A stretch of 64,000 bases of DNA from Schizochytrium sp. CCTCC M209059 (taxonomy: Eukaryota > Sar > Bigyra > Thraustochytrida > Thraustochytriidae). Made by a program: the position numbers and the translations under genes. Numbering within the stretch: the stretch's first letter is position 1; every line of letters begins with the position of its first letter. Below, one piece after another: positions 50,101 to 58,400 of this stretch. The notes under the pieces are model-generated. The model was not told where the DNA came from. It saw only the letters and a program-made list of their open reading frames with translations, and made no database searches. The stretch is from assembly GCA_000818945.1 (NCBI GenBank), contig KN805388.1, positions 485,547 to 549,546 of the forward strand, in the 5' to 3' direction.

Positions 50101-51016
50101 TACCCCATTCATCAACTTGGGCCTTGATTTCTGCCCAGACATCGTTGAGTGGGCCGTTCTCACCGGTGTCCTCTACGTATGCGGCATCTTCGATCATTTG
50201 GCACAGCACGCCGCCCAGGTAGCCTTCCGCCGTGGTGGCGACCAGCTCGAGAATATTGTCGGCCCCAAGAGAATTAATGAAGGTGGTGAACGAGGTCGAG
50301 CAACCAAAGTCGTCGCTTAACCACGAGCCCCAGCCGTAAAAGATACAAACCTCGGTCGATTCAAAGCCGTCAATGCCCGAGAGCTGCAGATTGAGCTCGG
50401 GCTCAATATCGCATTGGTCATATGGGATGCGCAATTGCGTGGGCAGATCGGCATTAAGGGTCGTGACGGACTCGGTCTCAAAGTTGATTTCGAGTTTGAG
50501 GGATACGCCATCAAATTGAGGCGTCTGAATCATCGTAAAGGGCCCCTCAAAGGTGCATTTTGCCTTGATGACGTCTTCAATCTCCATTGTGAGGTCTTCG
50601 ACGCGTACCATGCCCGTGCAGCTCATTTTGAAGTTGCGCACGTCCACGTTTGCGCGCAAGAGTTTGTCTCCGTTCATGACGACATGGGTCACCTGGACGT
50701 CGGCAATTTGCAAGTCTTTGCACTGCAGGTCCCAGATTGTAAAGTCGCCTTCGGTGACATAGCTGCCGATGGACCCGCACGTTTCTTCCTCGCCCTCGGC
50801 GATGCAATCTTCGGAGTCGTTGGTGCTCTGGCGGATATCGCCCACGTCGCCTGCGCAGACCTCGTCATACTTTGTGGGTCCTGGGCACGGTCCTGGAATG
50901 GGGCCAAAGGTTTTGTCATTGAGGTACTCGGCCAAAACGTCGGCCTCTGCGCGGGGCGCGAGCGCCGCGACCGCGACGAGGACAGCGAGCCTCACGGCCT
51001 TCGCCATGCTCCTCAT
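44174..51016 (-). CDS. giant PqiA-like membrane protein with large ectodomain, copy 2
   Basis: This 2,280-residue paralogue has the same plan as copies 1 and 3 but is clearly more diverged. The signal peptide is MRSMAKAVRL then AVLVAVAALAPRAEA. The ectodomain opens with NDKTFGPIPGPCPGPT and extends to about residue 1,600. A TM segment follows (AYIFLGGCGVAGIGMLLLVP). The PqiA-like block 1 has WPITKNLLLLFLWFAP, a basic turn SRRQR and LDMLGKWSFLDVFVIVITLA. Block 2 has YWSGLEIFLVGLVLTVMEIS. The tail has SGCCSNEKGQRSADARIDVW and ends SVEV. The ATG at 51016 begins the signal peptide; a second ATG at 51007 is possible. The open frame upstream to 51382 reads through the CTTGG repeat and is treated as 5' UTR. 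Predicted in a secretory-pathway or surface membrane; lipid transport is inferred from the PqiA relation only. Confidence 0.85.
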   Translation of the reverse strand: MRSMAKAVRLAVLVAVAALAPRAEADVLAEYLNDKTFGPIPGPCPGPTKYDEVCAGDVGDIRQSTNDSEDCIAEGEEETCGSIGSYVTEGDFTIWDLQCKDLQIADVQVTHVVMNGDKLLRANVDVRNFKMSCTGMVRVEDLTMEIEDVIKAKCTFEGPFTMIQTPQFDGVSLKLEINFETESVTTLNADLPTQLRIPYDQCDIEPELNLQLSGIDGFESTEVCIFYGWGSWLSDDFGCSTSFTTFINSLGADNILELVATTAEGYLGGVLCQMIEDAAYVEDTGENGPLNDVWAEIKAQVDEWGIAKGLNVATADTNSYLLSTSQYSGITSQELNDAVDFTTSEVIDPVSDALNGWLSPASSRSEYEGRPVVNEVVDAFTDPAGELAINLAEYDAELEVQIPLNVSDVTMILRSAKLQGLNTISVIELLDIGEDLPEASRPKRTSNNTIIVDKLVVEVEAYMRLDRGSWVTASCNIPPQNTCSSDSAEYTFRYSVLVQDVFFKASLLSLVNPDELLDLQVGQILGIDFSEEPFGAFSKTLRCIAPAVYALNFTNIEASIGSFSDPQLIDNDGSEFANLVQSSVALANDVAKGALRTKFPGIANGPIREYFNEVLLTEVSIPGRAGTQSCPAWEGPSGEGPTVIDFDGEMFSPIYELVNEGIGGEPIRESDIGLNHLIDDALKYNEESYVSFPFSSEGRADGEWRLKDEYDKSGLLQSLKYDETGDFLQFYDGTIGNLNTLYKLIFSSPSEGLDIDFGFGGALQLADDSGLAALRPLELTIYFQAVVPSRGIDEAVEIKLSFTELDFAVELTRLAIDFDLIYALYFSQIDRIPCLLAALDEISFRREARQVSISNLEFEVNSIRTGADRSSNLAQALDNLDAEQPGQSSMALTTTLFDAAVDRILDTVERIPGIYGDLTAETCVNMDDSLDNLTNGVLKLDLPNVTQTIEECTAEIGEVPSVEEVESEVYNGNELPDLLNVRESFLIQVIREGVEVLKGDTLDQLFAELVQMSDLGIDQFFLLDDPNDPSNTNVTFAFPLSVLDLGLDLTSEDPGFKFNAGTVRIKSVNRLLDSFFLFEPVGSMTTSHKFAFRDDEPLEVTIESSIEIEGSAVGAEAGTTVTEDLVLTMQITNLTIAGDLVTAINREKMLDLTLSQLLSVDADQSLSMAPHAADCLLSILYENGLSLRNIDVSLSELSGVVLTSSRELLSAGVEETASALIELVAYFYSDALPRIAQNCVAPYANAVFKEYIETASCPLPEDIAPPNMESGDPLIRFDSLDLLDAFLSLWFSDAVAGGYTNVNDILYGATEDLVFLDENALGGDESFNVSIPLVYNGIFYGEILFGLANIAITGIDTIQDLRPFIPFKPDGNPLYDPQDYLPESRRRLAELTTSQQPYTTQTNIAMSGPVALSFKVTFNTYDLFVGYPEMINKLDFTVTVTDLDFGLRLLFAVDWADFLNVQLRAWTTLKQLPCLLVPVRQLQPLDFNFTTSDIDITVSCAGRCEFPFIEYLEEGDDLSTSDSAEISQAVNELVEYVDGFMTTRGAQELINSTLALAAEECAALSSTEETLENDESLSEADAASTFAYIFLGGCGVAGIGMLLLVPLHRSRQNSAIKSKIAGTKPHERGEDFVNEIALTELRAKSIFQHPITPSVARFLVPFIAIMNVVGLVVAIAFSEAANIVVSITIFGATSESVALVPFTLFSTINDTWNSGAWAMAIFIAVASCMWPITKNLLLLFLWFAPTTIVGTSRRQRAIEILDMLGKWSFLDVFVIVITLAALRAYVVGAFYGNLTFLDDSFFVTDVSVTPEDGLVLLAFVASLSLIINHVVMYYHERVVESNRRSEDHALGNHDVARMMPRLAALRLPIMKHQFTGTNEEGQSRVVSPIAARVLLGVSSVSFLCICVGIATPLITFELRGLLGLLLEVISSEDESTSEDFLNRKTYSAVQMGALLSTSPTTTGLEAVIIAFFKTLFAATVFAAPLVLLGMQAVLFVMPINLNMGRSFFFWTKICSYWSGLEIFLVGLVLTVMEISVATQFITDFVTDDACSQIRGSLELLVDSDLDAYCFNAVGYFEPTAFFLFAGIILELVSFYIISVIAHAVLADRYFDAYNAFRSDAKPHKMLRINRWLLMMCTRLQDPLPPGTPGASSVSPSGPDSVSGRSAGPFTDLDQEDSDLIAPDEPWCRLLSGCCSNEKGQRSADARIDVWHAKFNTRAPGGGGRVGVRRESDNPAFAGTSPTAAHPQLRYPGTSNRGWGNQSRGAQPLPRPRGRKDSVEV

Positions 51017-51130
51017 CGCTCCGCGCGTCGTCCACGAGCTCCTGCTTCCCCTCCTCCTCGACGACCTCAGCCGCGCTCCTCCCGCGCTCCTCGCAGCCGC
51101 ACGCATGCGCCGCGGACGGTCTCGTTCTGC

Positions 51131-51242
51131 TTTGCTTTGCTTTCCTTGGCTTGGCTTGCCTTGGCTTTGGCTTGGCTTTGTTTGGCTTGGCTTTGTTTGG
51201 CTTTCCTTTGTTTGGCTTGGCTTGGCTTGGCTTGGCTTGGCG
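51131..51242. repeat. imperfect TTTGG/CTTGG tandem repeat
   Basis: Units such as TTTGGCTTGGC and TTGGC are repeated over about 110 bp, some 115-225 bp upstream of the copy 2 start codon, probably in the 5' UTR. Confidence 0.85.
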
Positions 51243-51697
51243 GCGTTCTTTCGCTCTTTTGCCTTCTTTCTCCTTTGCGTTCCCACCGCCGCCGCCGCCG
51301 AGATGAGCTGTTGCGACGCCGCCGCCACTCCTCGCGCCACCCCGGCGTTGCGGCGCACCCGCCTCGCCGCCGCGCGCGCCACCCCGGCACGTACGACGCG
51401 CCCGCAATACCTACCTGCCGCCGCCTCGCGCCCGGCCTGCGCAGCTCGGGCTGCGCTGCGCTCGCTGCCGCGCTCTGCTCTTCTGCTCTGCGCTCCGTCT
51501 ACTCCATCAGCGCTCTCGGTCCCGCCTCTTCTCCCCCTTCGTCCCTTTCTTCCTCAGCTCGCCTCCACACTTCTCGCCTGCCTTCCCCCGCTTCCTCCTT
51601 TCCCCACAGCGCCCCCCGCAGCGGCCGCGCCTGGACCCGCCCTAGCCCTAGCTGGCAGCGGCGGGAGTGGATCCACACGGACAGGTACGTACTGGCG

Positions 51698-51746
51698 GCA
51701 GCGCAGCGCAGCGCAGCGCAGCGCAGCGCAGCGCAGCGCAGCGCAG
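51698..51746. repeat. GCAGC pentanucleotide repeat
   Basis: About nine near-perfect GCAGC units. Similar GCANN pentanucleotide repeats lie upstream of the Sec12-like gene and of PqiA-like copy 3. Confidence 0.85.
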
Positions 51747-51818
51747 AGGCCCAAACCTAAGCGCGGCGGCGAGGCCGCGCCCGCTTAGGGCCCGCACGCC
51801 CCGCGGCTCCGCCCTTCG

Positions 51819-51893
51819 GAAAGCAAGCAAGCAAGCAGGCAAGCAAGCGAACAAGCAAGCAAGCAAGCAGGCAAGCAGGCAAGCAGGCAAGCA
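51819..51893. repeat. AAGC/AGGC tetranucleotide repeat
   Basis: AAGC units mixed with AGGC units over about 75 bp of intergenic DNA. Confidence 0.85.
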
Positions 51894-52489
51894 CCGGTAC
51901 AAAACTGATCGCCAGGGCCGACCGTCAGTCTGTCTCTGAGCCGGCACGCCCCGGGCGGTACCGCGCGCGAGGTACGGCCGGTCGGAGCGGCCGGGCCAGG
52001 GGCGGGCGCTCGGCGGTACTCCCCTGTCGTCGGTCTCGTCTGCGGCTGTAGCTTTCGCTGCGCGTGGAGACCTTTTCGGGCTCCGCGGGGCGAGCGAGTC
52101 CAGTCGGCCGGGGCTCGCAACCCTAAGAGGAACTGCGGGCAGCGGCTCACGCGCAACTGAGGGGCGGCCGCAGCCGCGCTGTGCGGTCCAGACGGCACGT
52201 GCCATGGACGGCCAGCGCCCTAAATCCGGCGAGCGACTCGGAGCGAGCGAGCAAGCGAGGGAGCGGATGGCTGCGGGCAGGCGGGCGGGTAGGCTACCGT
52301 GTGCTGCAAGGAGAGAATGAGAAGGGCGCGAGATAACGCTGTGCACCTAACGGTGCGATATACGGTACGCTGATAAAGTTGAAAGAACATATTTATGACT
52401 CAGATCACCACGAAAGAGAGACCAAGAACAACAAAAAAAAAAGTAAGAGCCGCGCGCTTGCGGGCTTCGTTGAGCCATGATTCGAGCAT

Positions 52490-55400
52490 TCATACATCGA
52501 TGCTTGAGCGACGAAAACGCGAGACTTGCGCTGGCGGCGGCGATGATCGCGGCCCAGCTTCAAAGGCAGGGTTACCTGCCTCGCGGGTCTCCGAGGCCAC
52601 GGGAATACCAAATCGAGACTGCCAGGCGTCGACACGCGCCTCTGCGGTGCGCTGACCCTTTTCGTTGGCGCAGCACCGATTGCAAGGAGCGCACCACATG
52701 TCCTCGTGGTCGATAAGCTCATTGTCGTCTTGATGGTCCAGATCTGTGAATGGACCCACGCCACCACCGACATCTCCGGCCGGGCTCGTCGGCCCAACCG
52801 CACCTCGCGACCCAGAACCACCACCGCCGCTCCTCGGCTTCAATGTTGTGCATCGCGTCAAAATCCAGCGGTCCAGACGAAGCATACGCTGCGGCTTGAC
52901 ATTGTCGCGCAAGCCCTTGTACGCGTCGTAATAACGATCGGCCAAAACGGCGTGCGCGAGGACAGTGATGGCATAAAAGCTCGCCAGCTCCAAGAAGCAG
53001 CCAACGAAAAGGATAATTGAGGTCGGCTCCAGAACGCCCACGGCATTGAAACAAAAAGCATCGAGGTCCGCGTCTTCCACCAAAAGCTCCAGGGCGCCAA
53101 CAATTTGCGAGCAGACATCATTCGTGATAAAGTCTGTGATGAACTGCGTCACAATGCTGATTTCCAGAATCGTCAGCACCATGGCCACCAAAAAGATCTC
53201 CAAGCCTGACCAGTACGAGGCAATCTTTGTCCAGAAAAACAGAGACTTGCCCATGTTCAAATTCACCGGAACGAAGAGGAGCGCGCCCTGTAGCATCAAG
53301 AGAATCATGGGACCTACGTATACTGCAATCGCGTAGAGAATTTTGAAAAAGGCAATCGAAGCCTCTTCAAAGCCATTCGTCGTCGGCGACTCCGCCAGAG
53401 CAGCACCCATCTCAATAACCGAGTACGTCTTGCGGTTCAGCATCTGGCCGTTCAGCCTCGGCGAGTCCGTGGAGATGACCTCGAGCAAAAGACCCAGCAG
53501 ACCACGCAGCTCAAAGGTAATAAGCGGCAAGCCAATTCCAATTGCGATCAGCAAAAATGCTAGCGCCGTGGTGCCACCGAGCACGCCAATCGCGACAGGG
53601 TTCACCACACGGGCCAGCCCCGACTTGGATGCCCCAGAGAATTCGTGCTTCCACACTGGCGTCTTGATCGTTGCTCGGCGGGGCACCTTGCGCGCGATTT
53701 CTTCATGCCCGTTCGCACGATCCTCACTGCGCTGGTTCGACTCCTCGACCCGGTCGTGGTAGAACATGACAATGTGGTTGACCACGAGCGAAAGTGCAGC
53801 GACAAAGCAGAGCAGAACCAAGCCGTTCTCTGGCGTAACATTAACGTCGGTGATGAACACCTCGTCATCAAGAAAGGCCACATTCGCATAAAAGGCGCCC
53901 ACAACGTACGACCGCAGCGCGGCCAGCGTAATGACAATCACAAAAACGTCGAGGAACGACCACTTGCCCAGCATGTCCAGCACCTCGAGGATGAAGCGAC
54001 GGCGCTTGGCGGAAACGATGGTCGTCGGCACAAACCACACAAACATGAGAACGAGATTCTTGGCGATCGGCCACATGCACGAGGCAACGGCAATGAGGAC
54101 AGCCAGAGGCCAGGCACCCGAGTTCCACGTATCGTTGATGGTCGAAAACAGGGTGAACGGTACCAGCGCAATCGTCTGCGTCGTGGCGCCAAAAAGAGTA
54201 ATGTTGACGGTGATGTTGGCAGCGTCCGAAAAACCAATGGCCACCACAAGTCCGGCAACATTCATAAACTGAATGAAAGGGACAAGGAAGCGCGCGACAA
54301 GCGGGGTGATGGGGTGCTGGAAGATGCTCTTGCCTCGCAGCTCCGTGAGCGCCATCTCGCCGGCAAAATACTCGTCGCGCTCAAAGGGCATGGTCCCCAC
54401 AAGCTTGGCCGCGATGGCTGTCTTTTGCCGACGGCGATGCAGCGGAATGAGAAGCAGAGCGCCAATAGCAGCCACACCGCAACCACCCAGGAAAATGTAT
54501 GCAAAGACGGTTGCAGCATCGTCGCGTTGGCGCTCCGTAAAGGTGGTAAGGTCATCGACAAGCTCGTAGATGGCGGCGCAGTCGTCCTCAGCCTGCGAAA
54601 TGGCTCCGTCAATGAGCTGCTGCGCGCCCTTGGTGCCCACGAAAGCAGTCCAGTATGCGACGAATTCAGTGACGAGCTGACTGATTTCCTCCTTGTTGTC
54701 GTTCGAGAATGGAATTCCTTCCTGAAGGTAGGCAAGCAGCGGAAACTCGCACGTACCAGCGCACGCAGCATCAATCTCCACAGCGGACAAGTTAAAGTTG
54801 AACGCCAGTGGCTCCAGTTTTTCGACAGGGATGAGCAGACAAGGAATCTCGTTCAGGGTCGAGAAGGACCGGAAGCGGACATCCATCAGCTTGACAAGGT
54901 CTACCTGCAGAAGAAGCTGCAGCGCGAAGATGATGTCTGAAAGCCCCAGGGTCAGCTTGAACTCGTTGATCATCTCTGGGTAGCCTTCAAAGAGATCATA
55001 GGCATTGATGGTCACCTTGGCCTCGATCGAAAGGGGACCCTCGATATTGATGTCGGTCTGCGTCGTGTACGGCTGCTGACCCGCGTCGACAAGACGGCGG
55101 CGCGCGCTTCCTTCCTCATTGGGGTAGTCGCTCGGGTCATACATGGGCTGCAAATTCGATCCAAAAGGAACTAGCGGCCGCAAATCCCGGAAGGTCCCAA
55201 GGCCACTAAACTTGACATCGGCGAGCTTCAGGAAGACCGAGCCGTAGTTCACGCTGTTGTAAATGAGCGGAAGCGTAAAATTGAACGACTGGTCGCCGAT
55301 AGAAGACTCGGAGTTGAGGAAAACAAGCTCCGCGGCTGCGCCGTCCAAGACCGTGTTGAGCGCCGCATAGTCCTCGGAGACCACATCTTCGAACCAGAAT

Positions 55401-58400
55401 GAAAGGAAGGAGTTGAGGCCCGGCGAGGTGTCGAAGCGGAGCACAGTGTTGCCTCCCGCGAGCGGAGGCGGATCGATCTGCTCTGGGTTCGGGCACGACG
55501 CGAGGTCCAAGGTCTTGAACGCTACATCGTTCACGTACGGAACAGCACAGTTTTGCGCCATGCGCGGAACTGCGTCGACATAGAAATATGTCATAAGCTC
55601 AACAATGGCGCCGACCATCTCTTCCATGCCTTCGCTGAGGATCTCACGCGTCGAGGTCAACGTGACACCCGACAATTCGCCAAGCGTCACATTGAGTTTG
55701 CGAATGAAGAAGCCTTCGTCATAGTACGTTGAGAGCCAGCAGTCCAGTGCATGCTCTGCAAGATGAATGGCCTGGTCGCTTTGCACAGCGAGAAGCTGCG
55801 AAAGCGTCAGATCGAGGAGCTTCTCGTAGTCGAAGGCTGTCACCAGCTCCGCCACGATGTTCAAGTCTGTGATCCGAATCGCCAAGTCGATCTCTTCACG
55901 AATAACAGTGCCAGGTTGCTCGCCTGCAGCCTCGCCGTCAAGCTCGATCCATGGAGAAATGGTCACGTCGAGCGGAAGATCGTCCCTGAAAGTGATGCGG
56001 TTCTGCGTGGTCATTGTCCCGAGCGGCTTGAGAAATTCAAAGGTCTCAAGAAGACGGTTGACACTCTTGACACGTAGATAGCCCGGGTTGAAGCGGAAGC
56101 CCGGGTCTTCGCTCGAGTAATCGAGACCGAGGTTGAGCTTGTCGATCGGAAACACAAAGGTCACGTTGCCGTTCTCCGGGTCCTCTGGATCATCGAGCTC
56201 GAAGAGATCCGAAAGCGCGTTGCCAGACGTGTTGCCCAATGCCGTAAAGACATTCTGCAGCGTCGGGCCCTTGACTGTGTCGAGCAGATAGCGCACGATT
56301 TCAAAGACAAAGGACTCCTTAAAGTTGACCAAGTTCGGCAGGTCCCCGCCATTGGCCTGGAAGACCTTGATCTCCATGTCCTCGACCGACTCGAGTTCCT
56401 CAATCTCGGCTGTGCAGCGCTCAATCGTCTCGGTAACGTTGGGCACGTCCAACGACAAAAGGCTCAAGGCGAGATCCACGTCGCTCTCGGCGTTAACACA
56501 GGTCTCGGCCGTCAGGTTGGCGTACTGGGCCGGAATACCCTCGATAACATCGAGGACGAGGTCGGTGATGACATCGGCGAGAGTGGTGACAAGCGCTTGG
56601 GCACGCGCGTCAGGTTGCTCGGCGTCCAAAATGGACAGCGCTTGCTCGAGTTTGTTGGGACTAGCCGAGTCCGAGCGCGTCTGCGTGACTTCGAACGTGA
56701 GCGCCGAGATGGAAGCCTGCTTTCCCTCCTTCTCAAACTGAATGTCGTTCAGTGCCGCCAGAAGACAGGGGATGCGATCGAGCTGGCTGATGTAAAGAGC
56801 ATAGATGAGCTCGATGTTGATGGCCAGCTTGGTCATGGTCACGTCGATGTCGAGCTCGCTGAGAGAGAGCTTGAGGATAGCCGCCTCATCAATGCCCTTG
56901 CTGGGAACCACGGCCTGAAACTGGATCGAAAGCTCTAAGGGGCGTTCCGGGAGCACGGTGCTGCCGTCCGAGCTCAAAAGAGCACCGCCGAGACCAAAGC
57001 CGATGTCGAGGCCTTCGCCCGGCGACGAGAGTGTGAGCTTATAGAGCGAGTCCAGGTTGCCAATGACAAAGTCAGAAAACTGGATAAAGTCGTTCTCGTC
57101 GCTGAAGGAGGCAAGAATCCCAGCCGAGTTGTACTCTTCGTTAAGCCCCCACTCACCGTCGGGACGGCCGACGCTGTTGAACGGAAAGCTATCGTAGGAT
57201 TCTTCGTTGAACTTGAGAAGCTCGTCAATGAACTCGTTGAGATCAACCTCGGTGTCACGAATACGCTCGCCGCCAACACTATCGTTGATGAGAGCGTACA
57301 CGGGCGAGAAGATGGCGCCGTCAAAGTCAATCTCGAGCGGGCCATGTCCCGACGGACCCTGCCACGGTGGGCACGTGTTCGAGTCGTCCTGGCCAGGAAG
57401 CGTGACCTCTTCGAGAAGGATCTCGTTGACAAGCTCGCGGACAGGCCCATTGATAATTCCAGGGAACTTGGTCTTCAGCGCGCCCTTGACGACATCGGCG
57501 CCAAGCTCGATACCACCCTGAATGAGATTGGAGAGACCGACTCCATCAAAGTTGACCATTTGGGGGTCATTGATTGCGCCGAGACTCGCCACGACGTTAG
57601 TCACATTGAGCGCATAGGCAGCAGGGCTGACGCAACGCAAGAGTTTGGAAAAGGCACCAAAGGACTCGCCCGCAAAGTCAATATCCAGGATCTGGCCGAC
57701 TTGAAGGTCGACAATCTCATCGGGATTGAGAAGCGCGAGCATGCTCGCTCCAAAGTCGACGTCCTGAACATTTGTGGTAAAGTTGAAGGTGAACTCGCTC
57801 GAGTCGCTCGAGCAAGTACCCGCATCCGGATAATTGCAGGATTTCGTGACCCAGGAGCCGCGGTCAAGGCGCACATAAATTTCGACCTCCAGCGTCACGT
57901 CATCCACGACGATGGAGTTGTTGAAGGTGTAGCGAAGACGATCCTCATACGGGACGTCGGTTCCAATGTTGAGGATCTTAAAGGTAGACAGTGTGTTGAG
58001 GCCCTGCAGAGACAGACGCTGGAGACGCGCCGTGACGTTAGAGACATTGAGCGGCACCGAAACCTCGAGCGCGGCGTCATAGGCCTCCAAATCGAGCGGA
58101 AAGGTCCCATCGGGTTCCGTAAGGAGGCTAATGAGCTCATTGATGACGGGACGCTCCTCGTACTCGGGCTTGACGCTAGGCGAACCGAGCCAGTTGTTGA
58201 GCATGACGCTGACGGACTCCATGACGGTGCTGTCGCGGTAGTTGATCGCGTTGGCAAGCATGGTCGCATTGACACCACTATAGGGCTCGGTGGCAAGAAT
58301 CGCGGCGTCGCTGTCGGCCACCTGAACATCCTGTCCAACAGACTCGCCCCATTCGTCTACCTGAGCCTTAACCTCGGCCCATACTTCATTGATGATGCCT

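Larger units (their letters stand above)
51017..52489. other. intergenic region between PqiA-like copies 2 and 3
   Basis: This 1.47 kb GC-rich stretch is dominated by simple repeats: CTTGG type (51131-51242), GCAGC (51698-51746) and AAGC/AGGC (about 51819-51893). A minus-strand CAGGTAGGT lies at 51409-51417. It contains the copy 2 promoter and, at its right end, the copy 3 3' flank. No gene was seen. Confidence 0.6.
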
